Below are positions 25,995 through 36,244 of a stretch of DNA of 64,000 nt, in pieces (within the stretch, counting starts at the first letter, position 1; each line of letters starts with the position of its first letter). Location of the stretch: NCBI RefSeq assembly GCF_023617245.1, contig NZ_CP067396.1, forward strand, positions 4,925,001 to 4,989,000, in the 5' to 3' direction. The notes below the pieces were generated by a model that had not been told where the DNA came from, searched no databases, and saw only the letters and a list, made by a program, of their open reading frames with translations. This DNA comes from Lysobacter enzymogenes (lineage in GTDB: Bacteria > Pseudomonadota > Gammaproteobacteria > Xanthomonadales > Xanthomonadaceae). A program made the position numbers and the translations under genes.

Positions 25995-26490
25995 AAAGAG
26001 CCTTGAGGCTGAAGGCGCTCCGCTTGTCGTGGGAGGGCCTTCAGGCCCGATGCCTTCCGCTCAGGTAGCCGCGTCGCATTGGAAACAAAAGCATCGGGGC
26101 TGAAGCCCCTCCCACAACCGCCGCGCTCCTGTGGGAGGGCCTTCAGGCCCGATGCCTTCCGCTCAGGTCGCTGCGTCGCATCGGAAACAAAAGCGTCGAG
26201 GCTGAAGCCCCTCCCACAACCGCCGCGCTCCTGTGGGAGGGCCTTCAGGCCCGACGCCTCTCGCTCAGGTCGCTTCGTCGCGTCGGAAACAAAAGCGTCG
26301 GGACTGAAGCCCCTCCCACAACCGCCGCGCTCCTGTGGGAGGGCCTTCAGGCCCGACGCCTTCCGCTCAGGTCGCAGCGTCGCGCCGGAAACTAAAGCGT
26401 CGGGGCTGAAGCCCCTCCCACAACCGCATCGTCCCCTGTGGGAGGGCCTTCAGGCCCGACGCCTTCCGCTCAGGTCGCCGCGATTTGAAA
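25995..26490. repeat. REP type B array, 102-bp period
   Basis: Five plus-strand hairpins with GGGCCTTCAGGCCC start at 26029, 26131, 26233, 26335 and 26438, a spacing of 102-103 bp. Between them lie minus-strand partners GGGGCTGAAGCCCC. The two hairpins of each unit differ by a paired C-G / G-C exchange. The spacer (GCTCAGGTCGC and GGAAACAAAAGC) is also conserved. The array fills the gap between the secreted-protein gene and hppA and has no coding content. It resembles BIME-type clusters rather than CRISPR. Confidence 0.9.
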
Positions 26491-26539
26491 CCGCAACATC
26501 GAGCCTCAAGGCCCGCCCCAGCCACCGCATCCGGCGCAG

Positions 26540-26894
26540 ACGATGCGGCTGCGCAACATGCCGGCCCACTGGATCGCGGCGCGCAATGCCACCAAAGTCG
26601 TCGCCGTCAAGCGCGCGTGACGGCTGGACGGACCGCCGGCGCAAGGGTTTCGTGACTTCGTTCGCAGCCCCGCCGCACGCCGCGCGATGCGCGCCGCCGG
26701 CGCCGTCGCGGCGGTTCCTCCGGCCCATCCCCTATGCGATAGTCGCCGCATGCCGCGTCCGCAACTCGGCATCGCTGCGATGCAACACGCGCCGCGCACA
26801 ACGCGATCCGCGGAACACCGGTCCACGACCGTACGCGGCACAAGTCGAATCCGTTGTCCCGTGATGTCCACTTTTCCACTTGGGGAGGGGTTTC
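26540..26894. other. Intergenic region upstream of hppA
   Basis: No protein-like frame. The last bases contain GGGGAGGGG, a strong ribosome binding site 5 bp before the hppA ATG. No sigma-70 promoter is convincing. Confidence 0.5.
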
Positions 26895-29408
<2,514 letters not shown>

Positions 29409-29435
29409 GCGCGCGCTGCGAGCCTCGTAGATCCA

Positions 29436-29468
29436 CGAAAACGGCGGCCCTCGCGGCCGCCGTTTTCG
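29436..29468 (+). terminator. Rho-independent terminator of hppA
   Basis: Stem CGAAAACGGCGGCC / GGCCGCCGTTTTCG around a short CTC loop, 28 bp after the hppA stop, with T run on the plus strand. Confidence 0.88.
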
Positions 29469-29595
29469 TTGCCGGCTTTCATCGCCTGCGCGTGCGCGAC
29501 GCCCTGCCCCGGTACTGTCCGCGCTCGCGCAGACAGGCGCGACGCCGCGGTTTGCCGCACACTGGCGGCCCGCTCATGTGCAAGGACCGCCGCCG

Positions 29596-30522
29596 ATGCG
29601 CCCGCTGCCGCTGTTGTCGCTGTTGCTGTTCGCCGCCCTCGCCGCCTGTTCGCGGCCGCCGCTCGCCGACGCCGGCGACGACCTCGCCGCCGCACGCGCC
29701 GCCCACCCCACCCAACTGCGCGAGCGCGTGCGCGACGGCAGCCCGGCGCTCGCGCCGCCGCTGCAGGTGCTGCAACTCGTTCAGTACCGCGCCGAAGGCG
29801 GCCAACTGTCGGCCTACCAGACGCCGCGTCCGGACGCCGCCGGCAAGCGCCCGGCGATCGTCTGGATCACCGGCGGCGACAGCAACACCCTCGGCGACGT
29901 GTGGAGCGAGCAGCCGCGCGACAACGACCAGACCGCGGCCGCGTTCCGCGACGCCGGCCTGGTGGTCATGTACCCCTCGCTGCGCGGCGGCAACGACAAC
30001 CCCGGCGTGCGCGAAGGCTTCTACGGCGAAGTGAACGACGTGCTCGCCGCCGCCGATTACCTGGCCAAGCTCGACTACGTCGACCCGCAGCGCATCTATC
30101 TCGGCGGCCACAGCACCGGCGGCACCCTGGCGCTGCTGGTCGCGCAGAGCGATGCGCGCTTCCGCGCGGTGTTCGCGTTCGGCCCGGTCGCCGACGTGTC
30201 CGGCTATGGCGAGCGCTACGTGCCGGTGGCGCAGGACGACGACAAGGAAATCCGCTTGCGTTCGCCCGGCTACTGGCTGGCCTCGATCCGCAGCCCGGTG
30301 TTCGTCTTCGAAGGCGACCACGACGCCAACACCGAGGACCTGGAGGCGATGCGCAAGGCCAGCGCCAACCCGCTCGCGCACTGGTACGTGGTGCCGCGCG
30401 CGAACCACTTCAGCGTGCTGGCGCCGACCAACGAACTGATCGCGCGCAAGATCCAGGCCGACACCGGGCCGCGCACCACGATCACGTTCGACGCGGCCGA
30501 ACTGCAAGGCCTGGTGCGTTGA
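29596..30522 (+). CDS. Alpha/beta hydrolase lipoprotein (prolyl-oligopeptidase-like fold)
   Basis: A 308-residue envelope lipoprotein (signal MRPLPLLSLLLFAALAACS with lipobox LAAC) carrying an alpha/beta-hydrolase domain. The nucleophile elbow is GGHSTGG (Ser near residue 173), the acid is in FEGDHDANTED and the histidine in NHFSV. VDPQRIYLGG before the elbow and PVFVFEGDHD resemble S9-type esterases/peptidases. The ATG at 29596 is chosen for the signal; an upstream GTG adds six residues. It lies between hppA and REP elements. Substrate unknown; an esterase or dienelactone-hydrolase-like role is possible. Confidence 0.88.
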   Translation: MRPLPLLSLLLFAALAACSRPPLADAGDDLAAARAAHPTQLRERVRDGSPALAPPLQVLQLVQYRAEGGQLSAYQTPRPDAAGKRPAIVWITGGDSNTLGDVWSEQPRDNDQTAAAFRDAGLVVMYPSLRGGNDNPGVREGFYGEVNDVLAAADYLAKLDYVDPQRIYLGGHSTGGTLALLVAQSDARFRAVFAFGPVADVSGYGERYVPVAQDDDKEIRLRSPGYWLASIRSPVFVFEGDHDANTEDLEAMRKASANPLAHWYVVPRANHFSVLAPTNELIARKIQADTGPRTTITFDAAELQGLVR

Positions 30523-30531
30523 GGCGGGACG

Positions 30532-30730
30532 AAAAGCGTCGGGGCTGAAGCTCCTCCCACAAAAGCCGGGGCGGGCCGCGCCGAGCCGGTGGGAGGGCCT
30601 TCAGGCCCGATGCCCTTCGCTCAGGTCGCCGCACCGCATCGGAAACAAAAGCATCGGGGCTGAAGCCCCTCCCACAAAAGCCGGGCTACGTCGATCCCGT
30701 GGGAGGGCCTTCAGGCCCGACGCTTTTCGC
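30532..30730. repeat. REP type B cluster (two units)
   Basis: Alternating GGGGCTGAAG (minus-type) and GGGAGGGCCTTCAGGCCC (plus-type) hairpins, with the same spacer words (GCTCAGGTCGC, GGAAACAAAAGC) as the array at 26 kb. It lies between two convergent genes. Confidence 0.85.
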
Positions 30731-30768
30731 TCAGGCCGCGTCGCTGTATCGGACGCGGGCGTCGAGCC

Positions 30769-31392
30769 TCAGGCCGCGAACGCGCCCTTGGCCACGTCGA
30801 ACCAAGGCGTGCACAGCATCTGTTGCGTATCGGCGGCCGAGAACGATGCGCTCCACACTTCGCCGTCTGCGGTCTCAGCCGGCGCATGGAAAAGCGACGC
30901 CTCGAACGGCATCACGCCCAGGCACCAGCGCAGGCGCTTGGGCTCGGCCTTGCTCCACAGTTGGATCTCGAACCGGCCGGCCAGGGTCGCGCCCGGCGCC
31001 AGCTTCATCGCCAGCGGCGTCGGCGGCGAGGTCGGCGCGGGCACGGACAGCGGCCGCGCCGCGTGCACGAGCTCCACGTCGCCGTCGCGTTCGACCAGCG
31101 CCGGCGATGCGACCGCGCCGAGCGTCTGCCGTCCGATCCGTGCCCGGTGGCGGTCGCCGCGGTCGAATACCGCCAGCGGCGCATCGCCGGTGTTGCGCAG
31201 GCGATAGCTCACGCGCAACCCGCGCTGTCCCGGGTCGTAGGCGAACTCGGCGTGCAGGGTCGCGCCCTGTCCCTGGATATCGGCGGCGGTGACGGGCATG
31301 GCGGCGTGCGCGGCGGTGGCGGAGAGCAGGCCGCAAAGCGCCAGGATGGCGGCGCGAGGGCGGCGCGGGAGCGGCGGCGGTTGCGTACTCAT
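30769..31392 (-). CDS. Hypothetical secreted protein
   Basis: A 207-residue exported protein. The start at 31392 gives a twin-proline-rich N-terminus followed by a hydrophobic segment and AHAAM cleavage site near residue 31. The mature part has an immunoglobulin-like beta pattern (GLRVSYRLRNTGDAPLAVFDRG) as in BsuPI-like or chaperone-like domains, and two Cys (RWCLGVMPF, QMLCTPWF). I do not recognise a specific family. It faces the hydrolase lipoprotein across a REP cluster. Confidence is based on signal and composition. Confidence 0.78.
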   Translation of the reverse strand: MSTQPPPLPRRPRAAILALCGLLSATAAHAAMPVTAADIQGQGATLHAEFAYDPGQRGLRVSYRLRNTGDAPLAVFDRGDRHRARIGRQTLGAVASPALVERDGDVELVHAARPLSVPAPTSPPTPLAMKLAPGATLAGRFEIQLWSKAEPKRLRWCLGVMPFEASLFHAPAETADGEVWSASFSAADTQQMLCTPWFDVAKGAFAA

Positions 31393-31461
31393 CGGTTCGA
31401 TTCGCTGCCTGTAGCGGCTGTCGTGCTGGCGCGGGAAGCATCGTAGCGGCTGGGCGGAAAA

Positions 31462-31484
31462 CATCGGGGCTGAAGCCCCTCCCA
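31462..31484 (-). repeat. REP type B single copy
   Basis: CATCGGGGCTGAAGCCCCTC, a lone minus-type hairpin just upstream of the secreted protein at 30769-31392. Confidence 0.75.
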
Positions 31485-31511
31485 CGATGCGAGCGCCGGC
31501 CGCGATCGATA

Positions 31512-31546
31512 CGAAGGCCGCCGGCGATGGATGCGGGCGGCCTTCG
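31512..31546 (-). terminator. Hairpin past the M91-like gene, terminator-like
   Basis: An 11-bp perfect stem CGAAGGCCGCC / GGCGGCCTTCG separated by 13 nt, 13 bp past the stop of the M91-like gene. It lacks a clear T run, so termination may be rho-dependent. Confidence 0.5.
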
Positions 31547-31558
31547 TCCCCGAACCGG

Positions 31559-33094
31559 TCACAGGCTGTAGTTCGGCCGGTCCGGCAGGCCCAGTTCGGC
31601 GCGCATCCCGTTCTCGGTGAGGTGGTCGGGGTTGGCCGTGGTCTTGGGCGTGGCCGGGTCGCCGTCGAAGTCGTAGGCCGGCGCGCTGGTTTCCAGGCCC
31701 ACCGCCTGGCGCTCGGCGTTGGGCACGCGGCCGCTGTCCGGACCGCTGCCGACGTAGGTGCCGGGCTGGAAAGTGCCGGTGACGCCGTTATAGGCGTGCG
31801 ACATCTCGTGGTAGAGCACGCCCACCGGCGCCGGGAACGCGTCCATGTGGAACGAGGGGTTGTAGCTGATCTGCACGTCGCCGCCCTTGCCCGGACGGCC
31901 GTTGACGATGTCGGCGTCGTTGCTGAAGGTCTGGGCGTAGCCGTTCTCTTCGTTGGCCAGTTCCTTGATGGTGACCGTGTTGCCGCGCGCGGCGGCCTTG
32001 TCGAACTCGGCGAGCATGCGCTGGCCGTTGGGCGAGGCGCGCAGGAATTCGATTTCGGCGCCGACGCGCTGCTTGAACGCGTCGGAGCCTTCGATGGTCA
32101 CGCCCTTGGCCGCGCCGATCTCGACGTTGACTACGGTGTTGCGCGCGCCGCTGGCGGCGTTGATCAGGTCGACCGCGCGCTGGGCGTAGACGGTGTCGTT
32201 GCCGGACTGGTTGTCGACGCTGTCGCGGCCGTCGCCGGTGTAGACCGCGTCGTCGCCTTCGCCGCCGCGCAGCAGGTCGTCGCCGAGCCCGCCGGAAAGC
32301 ATGTCGTGGCCGCCGCCGCCGTCGAGTTCGTCGTTGCCGCTGCCGCCTTCGAGGAAGTCGGTGCCGGCGCCGCCGAGCAGGCGGTCGGCGCCGTCGCCGC
32401 CGTAGACCACGTCGTCGCCGGCGCCGGCGTCGATGACGTCGTCGCCGCTGTTGCCGAACACGTCGTCGCGGCCGTCGCCGGTGCCGATGCGGTCGTTGCC
32501 CAGGCCGCCGTCGACGCGGTCGTTGCCGGCGCCGGTCGTCACCGTATCGTCTCCGGCGCCGGCATCGACCACGATATTGACCTTGACGTTCGGCGCGACG
32601 GTGATGGTGTCGTCGCCGTCGCCGCTGCGGATCGTCAGCTCCTGGTTCTCGGTCAGGCGCAGCGCGTAGTTTTCGCCGTTGACGCCGACGTCGAGGGTGC
32701 CGTCGTCGCGCTGGGTGACGTTGACCTTGTCGTTCTTGGCGCCGGTGGTCAGCACGATCTGGTCGGCGCTGACGTACTGGCGGCCGCCGCCGGCGTCGGC
32801 CAGGGTACGCTCGCGCGCGATCGAGACCTCGGCGCCGTCGTGCAGCGGGTCGACCTGCACCGGCTTGCCGTCGGGCGTGCTGGATTGGGTGCGCTGCTGC
32901 GGATTGGTCGCGCTGCCGTCGATCTCGACCGTGCCGTCGGCGGCCAGGCGCGCGGTCGGTTCGATCGTCGCGGTCTGCAGCAGCGTCAGCGGCTCGGGCG
33001 TCACCTGCCGGTTCGGGTCGGAGGCGGCCGGGTTGTCCCAGTAGGCATCGGCCTGCGGCGGCGCGGGGCGGGTGGCGTCGAGCTGTACGGACAT
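31559..33094 (-). CDS. M91-like zinc metallopeptidase with RTX repeats
   Basis: A 511-residue protein without a classical signal. Residues about 176-288 contain RTX-type GGxGxDxLxGG nonapeptide repeats (AGAGDDTVTTG, GGAGTDFLEGG, GGLGDDLLRGG), which bind Ca2+ and normally mark type I secretion substrates. The C-terminal part has the zinc motif HEMSHAYNG near residue 429 and a downstream NAERQAVGLE with a likely third ligand, the pattern of the M91 family whose known member NleD is a type III effector cutting host kinases. The C-terminus has no clear secretion motif. No type I or III transport genes are in the window. Target unknown. Confidence 0.85.
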   Translation of the reverse strand: MSVQLDATRPAPPQADAYWDNPAASDPNRQVTPEPLTLLQTATIEPTARLAADGTVEIDGSATNPQQRTQSSTPDGKPVQVDPLHDGAEVSIARERTLADAGGGRQYVSADQIVLTTGAKNDKVNVTQRDDGTLDVGVNGENYALRLTENQELTIRSGDGDDTITVAPNVKVNIVVDAGAGDDTVTTGAGNDRVDGGLGNDRIGTGDGRDDVFGNSGDDVIDAGAGDDVVYGGDGADRLLGGAGTDFLEGGSGNDELDGGGGHDMLSGGLGDDLLRGGEGDDAVYTGDGRDSVDNQSGNDTVYAQRAVDLINAASGARNTVVNVEIGAAKGVTIEGSDAFKQRVGAEIEFLRASPNGQRMLAEFDKAAARGNTVTIKELANEENGYAQTFSNDADIVNGRPGKGGDVQISYNPSFHMDAFPAPVGVLYHEMSHAYNGVTGTFQPGTYVGSGPDSGRVPNAERQAVGLETSAPAYDFDGDPATPKTTANPDHLTENGMRAELGLPDRPNYSL

Positions 33095-33205
33095 GGCGGA
33101 CCTGCGCGGTAGGAGTACGAGGCTTCCTAGATACGCACAGGTATGGCTGCGTCCAAGCTAGCGCCGACCCCAGCTAGGGTCGGCCCCAGGCCGGGCGGCA
33201 TCGCG

Positions 33206-33507
33206 GTGGGAGGGGCTTCAGCCCCGATGCTTTCGGCTCAGGTCGCCTCGGGCTTCATCGCGACGGAAAGGAAAGCATCGGGCCTGAAGGCCCTCCCACA
33301 AGAGCCCATGTGGGAGGGGCTTCAGCCCCGACGCTTTCGGCTCAGGTCGCCTGGGGCTTCATCGCGACGGAAAGGAAAGCATCGGGCCTGATGGCCCTCC
33401 CACGGAGCCCATGTGGGAGGGGCTTCAGCCCCGACGCTTTCGGCTCAGGTCGCCTGGGGCTTCATCGCCGCGGAAAGAAAAGCATCGGGCCTGAAGGTCT
33501 TCCCACA
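33206..33507. repeat. REP type B array (three units, 103-104-bp period)
   Basis: Plus-type hairpins GGGGCTTCAGCCCC start at 33206, 33310 and 33413; minus partners read GGGCCTGAAGGCCC. The hairpin subtypes are therefore swapped relative to the 26-kb array, while the spacer words (GCTCAGGTCGCC) keep the same orientation. It lies upstream of the M91-like gene and past the discoidin-domain gene. Confidence 0.88.
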
Positions 33508-33511
33508 ACGC

Positions 33512-34039
33512 TCAGCGCACTTCCAGCTCGTAGATCCGCGTCGCCGGATCGGCCGGGTCCTGCGCCGGTTCGCTCACCTCCAGCCGCACGTAGCGCGCCC
33601 AGGTCGGCGCGATCGCGTGGCGGCGCACGGATTGGCGGTTATCGCGCACCCGCACCACGGGTTGCCAGCGCTCGCCGTCCTCGGACAGCGACAGCGCATA
33701 GGCGCGGGTGTTCATCGCCGCCCGTTCGCCGCCGGCGCCGGCATGCTTGAGCACGAACTCGCGCACCCGCCGGCGCTGTTGCAGGTCGACCTGCAGCCAT
33801 GCCGGCCGCTGCAGCGTGCAGTACTTGTGCTCGGTCTTGCTGCTGAGCCGGCCGTCGAAGGCTTTGCCCGCTTCTTCGCCGGGCTTGCAGATCGGCGAAG
33901 CGGTGGCCGGACGATTCAGCGCGTAGTTCTCGCCGCGGCTGCCACCGTCGCCGGCTGCGCCCGGCCGCGGCCAGGCGACCGCCAGCGCCGCGCACGCCAC
34001 CACGATCGCGCGGGCGATCGCCAGGTTCGCGTCGTTCAT
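33512..34039 (-). CDS. Secreted discoidin (F5/8 type C) domain protein
   Basis: A 175-residue exported protein. The start at 34039 (MNDANLAIARAIVVACAALAV) gives a signal peptide. The mature part is a discoidin-type carbohydrate- or lipid-binding beta sandwich: ENYALNRPATASPIC, KAFDGRLSSKTEHKYC, WLQVDLQQRRRVREFVL and YVRLEVSEP. The first ATGA overlaps the last codons of the sterol-desaturase gene, so the two are probably translated together. A single domain with nothing else is unusual; it may act as a binding or anchoring module. Ligand unknown. Confidence 0.85.
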   Translation of the reverse strand: MNDANLAIARAIVVACAALAVAWPRPGAAGDGGSRGENYALNRPATASPICKPGEEAGKAFDGRLSSKTEHKYCTLQRPAWLQVDLQQRRRVREFVLKHAGAGGERAAMNTRAYALSLSEDGERWQPVVRVRDNRQSVRRHAIAPTWARYVRLEVSEPAQDPADPATRIYELEVR

Positions 34040-35028
34040 GCCGCCTCCTGCCGCTGCAGCCATTCGCGCTTGCTCTGCAGCGCGGTCTTGTAGCGCCCGT
34101 CGTGGCTCCAGCCCGGCGGCATCAGCAGGTAGCGCAGCTTGTTGCGCAGCCCCGGCGCGGCGGCGACGTCGCGCGCCAGCGCGTGGAACTCGCCGAGATA
34201 CGCATCGAGGAAACTGCCGGGCTTCATCGGCCGGGTGATGCCGTACTCGATGCGGATGTCCTCGCGCTGCGCCTGATAGGTGCCGAAGACGCGGTCCCAG
34301 ACATTGAGCAGATTGCAGAAGTTGGTGTCCATGTACAGCGGATTGCGCGCGTGGTGCACGCGGTGATGGGCGGGCGTGAGGATCCAGCGGTGCAGCCGCC
34401 CGAGCCGCCCGTCCTTGAGCGCGTGCTCGCCCAGATGGATGAACTGTCCCCACAACCCGTCGATGAACATGATCAGCAGCAACAGCGGCGGGCTGACCCC
34501 GGCGAGGATGCAGATCATGGTGCGCACGATGTCGGCGTACGGCGCTTCCAGGAACAGGTGGGCGTAGTTGACCGACAGGTTCATCGCGGTCGGCGCGTGG
34601 TGGGTCGAGTGCAGGCACCACAGCAGCCGCACCTTGTGCGCGAGGTAGTGGTAGACGAAATGGGCGAACTCCCAGACCACGTAGCCGTACAGCAGCCCCC
34701 ACCCGCTCAGCTCGACCTGGAACAGCGCCAACGGCTGGAACAACGCGATGCACGCCGCGATCATGCCGAAGCTCAGCACCGCGCCGATCAGCCGGTTGGC
34801 GACCAGGGTGATGAACGGGATCTTGTAGTCCTCGAGCCGGAACTTCCGCCGCGCCAGCGTGCGCAACAGTTCGTACACCAGCAGGACCGGGATCACCGGG
34901 TACAGCAGCGCCTTGGCCCCGTCGGCGCTGAGCAGGGCGCGGTAGCCGTCGGCGGCCAGCAGCTCCAGCAAGGCCCCCAGGCCGAAGAAGCCGACCAGTT
35001 CGTGCAGCGCCTGCGATCCCCAGTCCAT
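34036..35028 (-). CDS. Sterol desaturase / fatty acid hydroxylase superfamily membrane protein
   Basis: A 330-residue polytopic inner-membrane protein with the eight-histidine di-iron pattern of the fatty-acid hydroxylase superfamily: FVYHYLAH, HSTHH and HHRVHHAR, along with EAPYADIV and WGQFIHLGEH between helices. These enzymes use O2 to hydroxylate or desaturate lipid chains; the bacterial members act on diverse lipids. Length fits. It shares an ATGA overlap with a discoidin-domain gene downstream. An AT-rich patch near 35060-35080 is a likely promoter region. Substrate is unknown; sterols are not made by most Lysobacter. Confidence 0.93.
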   Translation of the reverse strand: MDWGSQALHELVGFFGLGALLELLAADGYRALLSADGAKALLYPVIPVLLVYELLRTLARRKFRLEDYKIPFITLVANRLIGAVLSFGMIAACIALFQPLALFQVELSGWGLLYGYVVWEFAHFVYHYLAHKVRLLWCLHSTHHAPTAMNLSVNYAHLFLEAPYADIVRTMICILAGVSPPLLLLIMFIDGLWGQFIHLGEHALKDGRLGRLHRWILTPAHHRVHHARNPLYMDTNFCNLLNVWDRVFGTYQAQREDIRIEYGITRPMKPGSFLDAYLGEFHALARDVAAAPGLRNKLRYLLMPPGWSHDGRYKTALQSKREWLQRQEAA

Positions 35029-35416
35029 CGCGCTCCCCCGGCTTCGAGCGGGTGTTTAGATCGATCTATATCGGTATAGCCAGGGGCCGGGCCGGTCTCA
35101 AGCGCGGGCTGGAAAATGCACGCGCAGGGCATTGGACGGGCACTTGGCGGGTTTTGGACGCGGCGCGCGGCGCCGCCGGCCCGGGCCGGCGCCGGGCGCC
35201 GCTGGCGCATCGATCGACGCCGAAGCCGGCCGCTTCGCCGCCGTTCGACGATTACGCCGGCGCCGCCCGACCTCGGGCCCGCCCCAGGGGCCGGGCGCCG
35301 CGCGTGCTGCATCGCAGCAGCCGGACGCGTAAAATAGGCCCCCTTTCCGGCCCGTTCCCCTGCGGGCCCCATTCCATCCGGCCCGCGCGACGCGGGCCCC
35401 AGCAGTCGGAGCACAC
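35029..35416. other. Divergent intergenic region
   Basis: Lies between the sterol-desaturase and ppa starts. An AT-rich patch with GATCGATCTATATCGG (about 35060-35075) probably serves the desaturase gene, and TAAAAT at 35330-35335 is a possible -10 box for ppa. No gene seen. Confidence 0.55.
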
Positions 35417-35965
35417 ATGGGTCTGGACCACGTCCCCACCGGCAAGAACCCGCCGCACGAGATCAACGTCATCATCGAAATCCCGAAGGATGCCGAGCCG
35501 GTCAAGTACGAGGTCGACAAGGCCTCCGGCGCGATCTTCGTCGACCGCATCCTCTCGACCCCGATGCGCTACCCCTGCAACTACGGCTACGTCCCGCACA
35601 CCGTCTGCGGCGACGGCGACCCCGCCGACGTGCTGGTGGTGCTGCCGCTGCCGCTGATCCCCGGCTCGGTGATCCGCTGCCGCCCGGTCGGCGTGCTGCG
35701 CATGAGCGACGAAGCCGGCAGCGACGAGAAGCTGCTGGCGGTGCCGGTCGACAAGGTCTTCGCCGGCTACTCGCACATCCACGACATCGACCAGGTCAGC
35801 CCGCACTGGCTCGAGCGCATCGGCCACTTCTTCGAGCACTACAAGGACCTGGAGAAGGGCAAGTGGGTCAAGCTCGACGGCTGGGGCAACGCCGAGGAAG
35901 CCAAGAAGATCCTGGTCGAGGCGATCGAGCGCTACGCGGCCGAGGACGACAAGCCGAAGTTCTGA
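35417..35965 (+). CDS. ppa: Soluble inorganic pyrophosphatase
   Basis: Family I cytoplasmic pyrophosphatase that pulls biosynthetic reactions forward by hydrolysing PPi. The 182-residue length is standard. Landmarks are EIPKDAEPVKYEVDKASGAI, YPCNYGYVPHTVCGDGDP, with the metal-binding DGDPADVLV, and the C-terminal KDLEKGKWVKLDGWG. It ends with a strong terminator. It is the third PPi enzyme in the window after pfp and hppA, so the cell has both PPi-saving and PPi-destroying enzymes encoded close together. Confidence 0.96.
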   Translation: MGLDHVPTGKNPPHEINVIIEIPKDAEPVKYEVDKASGAIFVDRILSTPMRYPCNYGYVPHTVCGDGDPADVLVVLPLPLIPGSVIRCRPVGVLRMSDEAGSDEKLLAVPVDKVFAGYSHIHDIDQVSPHWLERIGHFFEHYKDLEKGKWVKLDGWGNAEEAKKILVEAIERYAAEDDKPKF

Positions 35966-35987
35966 GCGCGCGACGCCACGCACGCGC

Positions 35988-36018
35988 GAAAAGGGCCGCC
36001 TCCGGGCGGCCTTTTTCG
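35988..36018 (+). terminator. Rho-independent terminator of ppa
   Basis: Stem AAAAGGGCCGCC / GGCGGCCTTTTT with a TCCG loop, 22 bp after the ppa stop. Confidence 0.85.
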
Positions 36019-36060
36019 TTGCCTCGCGGCCGCGTCGTTCGCATCGCCCGCGCCGGGCTT

Positions 36061-36147
36061 TTGTGGGAGGGGCTTCAGCCCCGACGCTGTTCTTTCAGGC
36101 CGCGGCGACCGGATGCGAAAGCGTCGGGGCTCAAGCCCCTCCCACAA
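36061..36147. repeat. REP type B inverted pair
   Basis: One plus-type GGGGCTTCAGCCCC and one minus-type GGGGCTCAAGCCCC hairpin, about 65 bp apart, between ppa and the TonB receptor terminator. Both hairpins belong to the same subtype, unlike the arrays at 26 and 33 kb. Confidence 0.82.
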
Positions 36148-36184
36148 AAGCTTGGCGCGAGTTCGTCGCACGATCCGCCAACGC

Positions 36185-36216
36185 AAAAAAACTACGGCCC
36201 CTTTCGGGGCCGTAGT
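36185..36216 (-). terminator. Rho-independent terminator of the large TonB receptor
   Basis: Stem ACTACGGCCCC / GGGGCCGTAGT with a short TTTC loop and a seven-T run on the minus strand, 28 bp past the receptor stop. Confidence 0.9.
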
Positions 36217-36244
36217 CGTGTCGCAAGTACCGCTCAGGCTTGCA

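Noticed and set aside
25995..26490. Regular 102-bp repeats resembling a CRISPR array
   Set aside because: Repeats are inverted pairs of hairpins, spacers are conserved rather than unique, and no cas genes are near. They are REP/BIME-type repeats.
26079..26864. Open frame across the REP array (repeats of GLKPLPQPPRSCGR-type)
   Set aside because: It is translation of the REP units; the periodic peptide follows from the repeat length and has no start signal.
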